From assembly GCA_963746175.1 (NCBI GenBank), contig CAVVAH010000004.1, positions 124,001 to 188,000 of the forward strand: a DNA stretch of 64,000 nucleotides, read 5' to 3'. Below are positions 46,918-55,103 of this stretch, piece by piece (within the stretch, counting starts at the first letter, position 1; each line of letters begins with the position of its first letter). The notes under the pieces were generated by a model. That model was given only the letters and a program-made list of their open reading frames with translations, had not been told where the DNA came from and did not search any database. The stretch is from CAVVAH01 sp963746175. Its GTDB lineage: Bacteria; Actinomycetota; Actinomycetes; JACCUZ01. The position numbers and the translations under genes were made by a program.

Positions 46918-47586
46918 TCAGCTGCCGTCGTGCGGGATCAGGATCCAGGCCGCTGGGGTCCAGGCTGCGCCGCAGGTGTTCTCCTGCACGGTAGAGCGCA
47001 GACCCCTGGTGCCGGTTCCGGGGCTGACCTGCTCGACAGAGCCAAGGACGAGCCGGTCGCCCTTGCTGCACTCGGTCGATCCGGCCGAGCTCGTCAGCGT
47101 GAGGTCCGAGCCGCCGCGCAACGACCACCGGCCACGGTCCACCGGGTCACCGGAGTCGTCCGCGACGTAGTAGGTACCGCCCGGGTCGATCTCCAGGACG
47201 TACCCGCCACGTTCGGCCAGCCAGACGCCGTAGAGCGCGCTCTTGCCCACCAGCGGCAGCCAGCCGGACTCGGTCGAGAAGACGAGGCCCGCCAGGGGCG
47301 GAGACACCGGAAGCACCTGCTCCATGACCCACCTCTCGTCCTGGGTCGGCGCGCAGTTGCGCAGGGCCCGCCGATGACGGTGCAGAGCGACGAAGGCGTC
47401 CTGGACGACGTCCTCTGCAGCCTCGCGACTGCCCAGCATGACGACGCCGAGACGGAGGAGCGCGGTGTAGTGCCGCCGGAACAGCACGTCGACGAGCTCA
47501 TCGCGTGCGGGCGTCTCCGCATCGCGCCAGCTGCCGACACGCTGCTCACCCATGGAGAGCAACTCCTCCGGTACGGAGTCCGTCAT
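46918..47586 (-). CDS. Chimera: sigma region 2 fused to a C-terminal beta-domain
   Basis: Encodes 222 residues. Residues about 28-75 are a clear sigma-70 region 2 (DVLFRRHYTALLRLGVVMLG, then REAAEDVVQDAFVALHRHRRAL). Region 4 is absent. From about residue 83 the sequence becomes a beta-rich domain with two cysteines (STECSKGDRLVLG, ENTCGAAW) like the exported domain of a sigma-linked membrane protein. An internal ATG with a GAGAGG-like site could start the second part separately. An internal deletion joining two neighbouring genes is the simplest explanation. A working sigma factor is unlikely. Confidence 0.6.
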   Translation of the reverse strand: MTDSVPEELLSMGEQRVGSWRDAETPARDELVDVLFRRHYTALLRLGVVMLGSREAAEDVVQDAFVALHRHRRALRNCAPTQDERWVMEQVLPVSPPLAGLVFSTESGWLPLVGKSALYGVWLAERGGYVLEIDPGGTYYVADDSGDPVDRGRWSLRGGSDLTLTSSAGSTECSKGDRLVLGSVEQVSPGTGTRGLRSTVQENTCGAAWTPAAWILIPHDGS

Positions 47587-47616
47587 GCCCGAGAGTCGTT
47601 CGACCGCCTCTCAGGT

Positions 47617-48465
47617 TTACACCGGAGGTCCCCTGGAGTGGACCGATGACGCAGACAAGAGGGCGGCGCTACCTATCGATGAGGTCACGTGCTCCTCGAC
47701 CCGGTCGAGCCACTCGGTGACGAGAGCGCGGAGCAGCTCGGGCTGCTCGTGCGGGAGGGCGTGGCCGGCCCTGTCCAGCACGGCGAAGGTCGCGCGCGGA
47801 TACTGCTCGAGCAGCTCCCAGGCCCGGGCGAAACCGACCGTGGAGTCCTGCCGACCGGTCACCAGCAGCGTGGGGCTGCGGGACGGCACCGGCCCTCGGC
47901 CGGTCAGCTCCCAGCGCTCACCGATCCGAGCCAGGGCGGACTCGTCGGCCAGCCCGGCGGCGGGCTCGACGTACCTCTCGTACCGCTCCAGCATGTCGGT
48001 CGTCTGGACCGTGAAGTAGTCGCGGAACTCGGCGTCGCCGAGGTCCCCCGAGCGGACGATGACGTCGTGGTCGGGCACGTCGTGGATGCCTGGCAGCAGC
48101 GGGCACAGCAACGCCAGCCCCACGACCTGCTCCGGGTCTCCGGCCGGCGATCGCCTGCGCGTAGTACCCGCCCGCCGAGTGTCCCGGCCACCAGCAGGGG
48201 CACGTCGCCGACCACTCCGTCGATGAACGCCAGCAGGAGGTCGAGGACATCGTCGGCACTGCTGATCGACTCCGGGGCGGGAGTGCGCCCCATGCCCGGC
48301 AGGTCCGAGGTAGATCCGCCGGTATCCGGTGACCGAATCCAGCACGGGCTCGAGGCAGGCCATCACCTCGCGATGGTCGACCCCCGCGCCGTGCAGAGCG
48401 AGCACGGGCACACCTTCACCGTGCTCGACGTAGTGCACCGGGACGTCGCCGACTACCTGCTGCAT
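47617..48465 (-). pseudogene. Alpha/beta hydrolase with three single-base insertions
   Basis: Starting at ATG 48465 (MQQVVGDVPVHYVEHGEG, LALHGAGVD oxyanion motif), the frame breaks near 48305, 48182 and 48139. Removing one base at each point gives a continuous hydrolase with YLDLPGMGRT, the nucleophile elbow GHSAGGYYAQAI, and DPEQVVGLALLCPLLPG. The three insertions together restore the original frame, which then runs with VTGRQDSTVGF and catalytic His in DRAGHALPHEQPELL. So the intact reading of both ends is kept although the middle is scrambled. Confidence 0.82.
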
Positions 48466-48519
48466 CGCAGGCACGCTAGCGCGCGGCGGACACTCAGCTC
48501 CTGCCACGCGGACGGGCCA

Positions 48520-49837
48520 TCAGTCCGGGTCGGCTGGTTCGTCGGATGGTGGTTCGGGTGGTGGTGGTCGGTTGTGGCCGGGGCGGGGTGGTTCGGGTCC
48601 GAGGGTGCGGCCGTCGCGGTGGCGCAGGAGGTAGCGGCCGTCGGGGAGGCGTTCGAGTGTCCAGTGGCCTTCGTGGAGCTGGACGTGGTGGCCTTCGCAC
48701 GGGAGGGCGCCGTTGGCGATGGTGGTGGTGCCGCCTTGGGAGACGGGGGTGAGGTGGTGTCCGTCGGACCAGGCGGCGGGCCGGTCGCAGAACGGTGCGG
48801 CGCAGGTGTCGCCGTCGCGGGCGATCATCGCGAGGACCTGGCTTCGGGTGAAGAACCGGCGGCTGGTGCCGGCCTCGACGACGTTGCCGTGCTCGTCGAG
48901 GGTGACGAAGGTGGCGGTGGCGTGGCAGCCGAGCCGCTGCGCGGTGCTGGCGGTGATGGGTCCGGCCCAGGTGAGGGTGCCCCCGGGTGAGGTGTGCCCG
49001 GCGAGCCCGGCCGTGGTCGATGGTGACGACCAGACGCGCCCTGGACTTGCTGGTCCGCCGGGCGGTCGGGTCGGCGGTGTCACCGTCGGGGGTGCTGAGC
49101 TGTCGAGCCAGTGCCGGCAGATCTGGTGCAGCCCGTCCAGGCGCCGGCGGGCCGCGGTGCGGGTGTCGCCGGTGACCAGCGGGGAGGCGGCGTCGACGGC
49201 GGCGACGATGGCGGCGCCGGTGGTCTCGTCGGCGGTGCCGGTGATGGCGAACCCGCCGTCCAGCAGCGGGGAGAACGTGATCCCGGCCCGCTCGTAACGC
49301 CGCAGGGCGCGTTCGTCGGCCGTGTCGGGGTCCAGGGCGTGGGTGAAGGCGCGCATCACGTTCGCGGTCGCCGCCACGTCGCCCTCGCAGGCGATCGACA
49401 CGGCTTCGGGCTCGATCAGGGCGACCGCGCCGGCCGGGGCGCCCTTGACGGCGTCGGCGATCACCGCCGCGTGCCGGCCCGACAGGGCCCCGGCCGCGAG
49501 CGCCGCGGACGTGTTGGGCAGCACCCCCGACCGCAGCGTCCGGGCGGTCCGCACGGTGCGCGCCGCCTCTGGCGAGCGTCTGGTGGCCGAGGGCCCGCAC
49601 CCACGCTCCGGTCGACAGGCAGCCGTCGTAGGCGTGGGTGCCGTCGGCGTCGACCTTCCCCACCACGGCCAGCGTCAGGGCGTCGGTCTTCGCGGCCAGG
49701 GCCCGCAGCTGGGCGAGCAGGGCGGTGGACTGGTCGTGGCTCAGGTGCTCGACACCCTCGCGCAGGGCGGCGCTCAGCGCGGCGCCGGCCGCGCCGACAC
49801 CGGCCTCGATCCCCACGCTGTTCACTGTCGAACACAT
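48520..49837 (-). pseudogene. DUF222-HNH endonuclease (13E12-repeat type), frameshifted
   Basis: The N-terminus starts at ATG 49837 (MCSTVNSVGIEAG) and matches DUF222 until GAWVRALGHQTLA. An extra base at 49570 shifts the frame; EAARTVRTARTLRSGVLP then follows. A second shift near 49096-49103 and a third at 49011-49012 (ARLVVTIDHAGLAGHTSPGG when repaired) occur before the C-terminal HNH domain. That domain has CAAPFCDRP, DGHHLTPVSQGGTTTIANG and CEGHHVQLHEGHW. The family is abundant in actinobacteria and in mycobacteria several copies are LexA-regulated. Confidence 0.85.
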
Positions 49838-49849
49838 GTTCGAAGCATA
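49828..49849 (-). promoter_or_regulatory. LexA (SOS) box overlapping a leaderless start
   Basis: TCGAACACATGTTCGA (49828-49843) is a perfect inverted repeat around CGAAC-N4-GTTCG, the actinobacterial/Bacillus LexA site. On the minus strand TATGCT (49844-49849) lies six bases before ATG 49837, so the box covers the expected transcription start. Confidence 0.75.
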
Positions 49850-50036
49850 TCCCATGGGCTGGACAGAGGGAACCCCGGAAACCCTTTGGGGACAACGGAT
49901 TCGCCGTCCACAGGCACCGTAGGCGACGGCCTGTCGGCGGCCGACGGCGAGCGGCCGGGCAACTGGCTACCGCCTGTTCAAAGCCCGCTCTGACCTGCAC
50001 CACAACGGCGGGACAGGGGATCGCAAGCGACCTGAA

Positions 50037-50999
50037 TCAGGCCTCCGAGGCCGCCTTCTCGCCGGCGCCAACGCTTTTCGGAACCATCGCTGCAGCGAGG
50101 GCGAGGAGACCGTCGGTGGCCATCAGGACGCCGCGGGACGTGAGGGCCACAGCGGTGGCGTCCGAGGTCGGCAGCACGGAGTGCAGCAGCAGGATGAGCA
50201 CGGCCTCCCGGACGCCGGCGCCGGCCGGGAGCACGACGAGCAGCGGACCGAGCGAGAACGCGATCGCGAACCCACCGATCGCCACCGGCAGCGCCTCCCA
50301 CGGATCGGCGCCGAGCCCGACGGCCAGCAGCCACACGTGGCCGCCGTAGACCAGCCAGAACACGAGGGCAGCACCGACGCCGCGCAGGACGTCGCGCTCG
50401 TGCAGCGGCCGCTCGAGCCCCGGTCGCCGCAGGATCCGCAGGGCGGTCCCCAGCAGCGCGTTGAGCACCCTGGGCACCAGCAGCGCCACCAGCAGGGGGA
50501 CGGCGAGCAGGCCGAGCAGCACGACCCGGCCCTCGGCCTGCAGCAGCGCCGGCAGGGCCGCGGCGCCGACGAGGATGCCCACCAGCGTCGACAGGCCGAG
50601 GGTCAGCAGGAACGCCAGGCCCATCCGCTGCTTGGGGACGCCGAGCTCCTTGCCGAGCCGCATCTGGGCGACTACCGGCCACACCGCGCCGGGCAGGTAC
50701 TTGCCGAGCTGCGTGACGAAGAACAGCCTCGCCGCCGGACGAGTCGGCAACCGGTTCCCGAGCACCGCCAGGGTGCCGCGCCAGACGAGGAAGCTGAGGA
50801 AGACACCCGCGAGCGCGAGCCCGAGTGCGCCGGCGACCACGTACCAGTGCTGCCGGCGCAGCGAGTCGGCGATGTCGTCCCACTGCCCGCGCAGAGCCCA
50901 GCCGAAGGCAGCCACCATCGCCACGACGAGGACGCCGGACACCAGCGTGCGGCGCCACGACGTACGGCGCCGAGAGTCCTCGGGCGCGTCCAGCGTCAC
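50037..50999 (-). CDS. Flippase-like membrane protein (lysylphosphatidylglycerol synthase TM family)
   Basis: Encodes 320 residues from GTG 50999 (GGGAG upstream) with about eight transmembrane helices and the family phrases FFVTQLGKYLPGAVWPVVAQMRLGKELGVPKQRMGLAF and LPAGAGVREAVLILLL. There is no synthase domain, so this is the membrane part only, as in AglD/MprF-N-like proteins that may move glycolipids. It follows the polyprenyl-type glycosyltransferase by 23 bases, so the pair may make and flip a lipid-linked sugar. Confidence 0.86.
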   Translation of the reverse strand: MTLDAPEDSRRRTSWRRTLVSGVLVVAMVAAFGWALRGQWDDIADSLRRQHWYVVAGALGLALAGVFLSFLVWRGTLAVLGNRLPTRPAARLFFVTQLGKYLPGAVWPVVAQMRLGKELGVPKQRMGLAFLLTLGLSTLVGILVGAAALPALLQAEGRVVLLGLLAVPLLVALLVPRVLNALLGTALRILRRPGLERPLHERDVLRGVGAALVFWLVYGGHVWLLAVGLGADPWEALPVAIGGFAIAFSLGPLLVVLPAGAGVREAVLILLLHSVLPTSDATAVALTSRGVLMATDGLLALAAAMVPKSVGAGEKAASEA

Positions 51000-51022
51000 C
51001 GGCCGGTCTCCCGGGTCCCGCG

Positions 51023-52024
51023 TCAGGTCTCGGAGCGGGACCGCACGATGAGGTCCGCGAGCAGCGCGAGGGCCGCGATGAGCATGCCGGTGATGAAGAT
51101 GAGCACGGTGTTGACCGCGAACCTGCCGAAGTGCGCAATGAGGTCGTAGACGCCCTTGACCAGCCCGATGGCGATCAGCCACAGGGCCAGCGGCATGAGG
51201 ACCTTCAACGGGTTGAAGTACATGACCATCCGCAGCACCTGGAGGATGTAGCGGTAGGCGTCCTTGGTGAAGTGGAACTTCGACACGCCGGACCGCTTGG
51301 CGTAGTCGATCGGCACGTACTTGATGTCGTGCTGGTTCGACAGGAACGCCAGCGTGATGGTCGTGACGCAGGAGAAGCCGGGCGGCAGCAGCCGGAGGTA
51401 GGGCAGCGACACCGAGCGACGGAAGGCCCGCAGCCCCGAGTTGAGGTCGGGGATCGAGGAGTTCGACAGCCGCTCGGCGATCTTGCGGATGACCCACTTG
51501 GCCGGCACCCGGAGCAGCTTGTGGGTGCCCTCCTCGGAGGTGCGTGCACCGACGACCTGGTCGTACGTCGGGTCGTCGAGCAGCGTCTGCACGAACTCGG
51601 GGATGCGCTCGTTCGGGTAGGTCATGTCGGCGTCGGTCCAGACGACGATCTCGCCGCGGGCCTCGTAGCTGCCGATCCGACGGGCCGTGCCGGAGCCGCC
51701 GTTGCGGCGGAACGGCATGACGCGCATCGACGGGAACCGCGGCCGCGCGTCGAGCAGCAGCTGCAGGGTGTTGTCGGTGGACGCGTCGTCGATGGCCAGC
51801 AGCTCGTAGGGGATCCCGCTGGCGTCCATCGCGCGGCAGATCCGCTCGACCTCCTCGATCACGTGCTCGTGCTCGTTGAAGCACGGCAGCACGATGGTCG
51901 CGACCGGTCTGCCGTCGTCGTGCTCGGCGCGCACCGGTGCGTCGTGGTGCTCGACCACGGGTGCCTCGACCGGGGTCAGGACCTGGGTGGCGGGTTCGGT
52001 GGGGGGTGCCGTCTGCTCGCTCAT
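51023..52024 (-). CDS. GT2 glycosyltransferase, polyprenyl-phosphate sugar synthase type
   Basis: ATG 52024 gives 333 residues. The GT2 domain (about 40-230) has VLPCFNEHEHVIEEVERI, the metal-binding WTDADMTYPN, and the acceptor-side GARTSEEG; two C-terminal transmembrane helices follow (about 260-325). This is the layout of dolichol-phosphate mannose synthase-like and GtrB-like enzymes, which load a sugar on a polyprenyl phosphate. It is upstream of the flippase-like gene in the same direction. Confidence 0.9.
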   Translation of the reverse strand: MSEQTAPPTEPATQVLTPVEAPVVEHHDAPVRAEHDDGRPVATIVLPCFNEHEHVIEEVERICRAMDASGIPYELLAIDDASTDNTLQLLLDARPRFPSMRVMPFRRNGGSGTARRIGSYEARGEIVVWTDADMTYPNERIPEFVQTLLDDPTYDQVVGARTSEEGTHKLLRVPAKWVIRKIAERLSNSSIPDLNSGLRAFRRSVSLPYLRLLPPGFSCVTTITLAFLSNQHDIKYVPIDYAKRSGVSKFHFTKDAYRYILQVLRMVMYFNPLKVLMPLALWLIAIGLVKGVYDLIAHFGRFAVNTVLIFITGMLIAALALLADLIVRSRSET

Positions 52025-52089
52025 GTCGCGCGCCACCCTACCGGCGTACGGCGGCGTGCCCGACCCGCGCACACCGCCTCGCCGGGGCC

Positions 52090-54696
52090 TCAGGGGTAGT
52101 AGCCGACGACGTCCGCGACGAGGTGGGTCGAGCCGGATCCGTTGGTGATCTTCACCCGGCCCTTGGTCCCGACGCGGACGACCACGAGGTTCGCCGTGGT
52201 CCGCCAGGCCGGCACCGACAGGTCGGGGAACGCCGGTCGGCGACGGCCGTAGGCCCACGTCGTGACCGACGTCTTCGTGGTCGCGTCGCGCGCCGTGAGG
52301 TTCAGCACGACGGCGCGGACGCCCTTGGGGGCCGGCTTGCCCTTGCCTGCGACCTTGACCGCGACGACGCCTCCCTTGCCGACCTTGCCCTTGCGCGCGC
52401 CGAGACCGGTGCGGGTGTCGAGCACCCTGGTGGCCGCCTTGGGCTGGAAGAGCCGGCCGCCGACGACGTCGGACGGTGCCCACCAGCCGACGACGTCGAC
52501 GACGACGTGGGTCGCGGCGGTGTGCGCCGTGACGGTGAACGAGCCGTCCTGCAGCCGCGCGACGGCGCGGGTCTTGACGAGCGACCCGTGCGTGTAGGCC
52601 AGCGTGGCGTTGTCGCGCGACGTGGCCGGCGACTGCACCGTGAGGGTGCCGGTTCCCTGCGGCGAGACGGCCGTGACGTTGAGCAGGGCGCCGGTCATCG
52701 ACGCCGCCGGGATGCCGGACAGCGCCGGAAGCGTGATCGTCCGCGGGCTGTCCGGGGCGAGCGCCCCGGCCGGGTCGCGGCTCGAGTCGTACAGCCGCAG
52801 CGTCTTGATCGGCCGGAACACCTGCCCGCCGGCCACCGGGTAGTAGCCGACCACGTGCACCGAGAGCTCCGTCGTCCCCGCACTGTTGGCGACGCTCACG
52901 ACGCCGCTGCCGCCGAGCGGTGCGACCGCGAGTGCCGACGAGATGGAGCCGCCGGTGACGTTGAGCGCCGGCGACGAGGGCTTGGCCGCACCGCCGGCCC
53001 AGGCCGTGACCGTGGTGTCCGCAGTGGCGCAGCTCGACGAGATGCTCAGCGCGACGGCGGCGACCCCCTCGGCCGGCACCTTGCCGGCACCCGGGACGAC
53101 CAGGTCGACGCGGCCGCCGGGACCGAGGGGCAGGTTGCCGTCGTCGTGCGTGTCGCAGAGCTTGATCGGGTCGACCGGCACGAACGACGTGCGGCCGGGC
53201 AGCGCGACGGCAGCTGCCGCGGGCGGGGCGGTGCGCGCGGCGTTGACCGTCACCTGTCCGGTCCAGGTGCGTGCCGCCGCCGTGGCGTCCGCGCTGGCCA
53301 GCGTCACGGTGTACGCCCCTGGTCTGACCGGGTTGCCGACGTCGTCGCGCAGGTCCCAGGCCGCGGCGAGCGGCACCGTCGGTGACGCGGTCCCGGTGAG
53401 GGTTCGCACCACGGTGCCGCGGCACACGTCGGTCACCTGCATGGTCCAGCTCTGGTCGCTCGTGACCCGGGCCGTGGTCGTGATCGTCCCGCCCTTGCCG
53501 TACGTCGCGCTGGCCGGCGTCGGCGTCGGGTCCATCAGCGCGGTGCCGAGGTACTGCGTCGTGAGCTGCCGGATCAGCGGCAGCTGGGCGTAGAGGTTCT
53601 TGCCCGGGCACTCGGTGTTGCCGGCGTCGCGGTGCCCGCTGATCACGTTGAACGTCACCCTGGTGCCGGCTCGGTACCTCGACGTCCCGCCGCCCTGCGA
53701 GGTGAGCACCGTGGTGCCGTTCGGGTCGCGGTAGGCCGTCGCCAGCTTCCACGCCATCAGCCGGGCGATCGAGTCGACCATGACCGGCGGCGCGGCGGCC
53801 TTCTCGTAGTCGCCGATCGCCGACACCGCGAAGCTGTCGACGTTGAACCCGCCGGTGTGCGCGCCGAGGACGTTCATGGTGACGCCGCCGTAGCGGCCCT
53901 CCCAGAGCCTGCCGAAGCGGTCGACGAGGTAGTTGTAGCCGATGTCCGACCAGCCGTTGCCCTTCACGTGGTACGCGTAGATGCCACGGATGATCCTCGG
54001 GACGTCGGCCTCGGAGTAGCCGTTGGTGCCGGCGGTGTGGTGCACGAAGCCGGCCTTCGGTGTCCCGGTGTACCTCGGTCCGGTGCCGCGCAGCGACTCG
54101 TCGGCGCCCCACTGGGCGCGGGTGAGGACGGCCGGCTGCGCGGTGTCTGCCACGGCCGACTGCATCGCGCGTCCGGCGCCCACCTGGCCGTCGGCCCTCG
54201 AGCTGCCCGGGTCGACCAGGTCGACGCGCAGGCCGGCGGGAAGGCGACCGCTGCGGACGTCCACCCGCACCTGGTAACCGTCGGAGTCGCCCACCCACAG
54301 CGGCTCGGTGCCGGGACGCGCCGTCCGGGCCTCCCGGGTGCTGGGGGTGTCGGTGGTCTCGAGCGTGGTCCACTCCGACCAGCCGCGGTCGCCGTGCGTA
54401 CGGGCGAGGACGTCGAGGTCCGCGGTCGACCCTGCCTTCCACGTCACGCCGAGCAGGTCGAACGACGCCAGCCCGGTGCGCCGGACGAGGACCTCCGGCC
54501 GGCCCGCCGCCGCGAACGTCGCGCGGGCGCTGCCCCGCAGCGCGGCGGTCCCGACGGCGTGCACCCCGTGCAGCGGCTGGGACCGGACCTCCGGCGCGAC
54601 CGGGTGCGCCGACGCGTGCGGCGCACTGGCAACCGGCAGCACGAGACCGAGCGGCACGAGGACGCTGAGCAGGACGGCGGATGGTGCGCGGCGCAT
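52090..54696 (-). CDS. Exported PGRP-type N-acetylmuramoyl-L-alanine amidase with three C-terminal repeats
   Basis: Encodes 868 residues. A signal peptide (about 1-30) precedes an N-terminal domain with SFDLLGVTWKAGS. The amidase/PGRP domain at about 200-380 has zinc ligands in FVHHTAG and GHRDAGNTECPG; it cleaves the glycan-peptide bond of peptidoglycan. After a linker with an Ig-like segment, three ~125-residue repeats end VHVVGYYP, VDVVGWWAP and ADVVGYYP. These repeats probably bind the cell surface. The start has GAGG upstream, and a 7-bp inverted repeat lies in the promoter region. Confidence 0.9.
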   Translation of the reverse strand: MRRAPSAVLLSVLVPLGLVLPVASAPHASAHPVAPEVRSQPLHGVHAVGTAALRGSARATFAAAGRPEVLVRRTGLASFDLLGVTWKAGSTADLDVLARTHGDRGWSEWTTLETTDTPSTREARTARPGTEPLWVGDSDGYQVRVDVRSGRLPAGLRVDLVDPGSSRADGQVGAGRAMQSAVADTAQPAVLTRAQWGADESLRGTGPRYTGTPKAGFVHHTAGTNGYSEADVPRIIRGIYAYHVKGNGWSDIGYNYLVDRFGRLWEGRYGGVTMNVLGAHTGGFNVDSFAVSAIGDYEKAAAPPVMVDSIARLMAWKLATAYRDPNGTTVLTSQGGGTSRYRAGTRVTFNVISGHRDAGNTECPGKNLYAQLPLIRQLTTQYLGTALMDPTPTPASATYGKGGTITTTARVTSDQSWTMQVTDVCRGTVVRTLTGTASPTVPLAAAWDLRDDVGNPVRPGAYTVTLASADATAAARTWTGQVTVNAARTAPPAAAAVALPGRTSFVPVDPIKLCDTHDDGNLPLGPGGRVDLVVPGAGKVPAEGVAAVALSISSSCATADTTVTAWAGGAAKPSSPALNVTGGSISSALAVAPLGGSGVVSVANSAGTTELSVHVVGYYPVAGGQVFRPIKTLRLYDSSRDPAGALAPDSPRTITLPALSGIPAASMTGALLNVTAVSPQGTGTLTVQSPATSRDNATLAYTHGSLVKTRAVARLQDGSFTVTAHTAATHVVVDVVGWWAPSDVVGGRLFQPKAATRVLDTRTGLGARKGKVGKGGVVAVKVAGKGKPAPKGVRAVVLNLTARDATTKTSVTTWAYGRRRPAFPDLSVPAWRTTANLVVVRVGTKGRVKITNGSGSTHLVADVVGYYP

Positions 54697-54734
54697 GCAG
54701 AACCTCAGGGTCGGTGGTGCCGGTGTGGCCCATG

Positions 54735-54758
54735 TGACGTATGTGACGAAGTACGTCA
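54735..54758. promoter_or_regulatory. Inverted repeat upstream of the amidase gene
   Basis: TGACGTA (54735-54741) and TACGTCA (54752-54758) form an inverted repeat, with extra GTGACG steps in between. Its place about 40 bases before the amidase start suits an operator; the binding protein is unknown. Confidence 0.35.
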
Positions 54759-54859
54759 GCGGCCAGTGTCCCTGGGATCGGCGCGCGGACCACGCGTCTT
54801 GACGATCTCGGCGTGGTGCGGGCCGGACATTTTGCCCGCCCGTGACCCACGCCGGTCCT

Positions 54860-55068
54860 CCACCTCGCGCATCTTGAGACGACCCGCCGTGTCGGAGCCG
54901 GCGGGTCGTCTCAAGATCCGCAAGAACGGCGGCGAGGTGGGGGCCGACGGCGGGAGGCGGGCACCCAGCGGCCGCCCGGTCCTGGCCGCTCTCACGGGCG
55001 GCCACGGCAGACGTGGTCAGGGATCGCCTCGTCTGGCCGCTCACAGGCGGCGACGGCAGACGTGGCCA
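54860..55068 (-). repeat. Composite intergenic repeat, copy C, with a perfect 19-bp hairpin
   Basis: On the minus strand it starts with two imperfect direct repeats of ~37 nt (55033-55068 and 54982-55019), then the shared head containing the 17-mer identical to copy B (54975-54991 complement) and CGCCGTCGG. The tail is a perfect 19-bp stem (54871-54889 with 54899-54917, 9-nt loop) beginning ATCTTGAGACGACCC, with an outer CACCTCGC/GCGAGGTG pairing. Confidence 0.65.
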
Positions 55069-55091
55069 CCGGGCCTCGACTGGATCCCACC

Positions 55092-55097
55092 TAGCCT
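55092..55097 (+). promoter_or_regulatory. -10 box of a leaderless promoter (TIGR03089 gene)
   Basis: TAGCCT lies exactly six bases before the ATG at 55104, and no ribosome-binding site is present. Confidence 0.5.
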
Positions 55098-55103
55098 GGC
55101 GGG

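Larger units (their letters stand above)
54697..55103. other. 407-base divergent intergenic region
   Basis: It lies between the amidase start (minus) and the TIGR03089 start (plus). It holds repeat copy C, the inverted repeat at 54735-54758, and a -10 box for the TIGR03089 gene. No gene is recognised. Confidence 0.5.
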
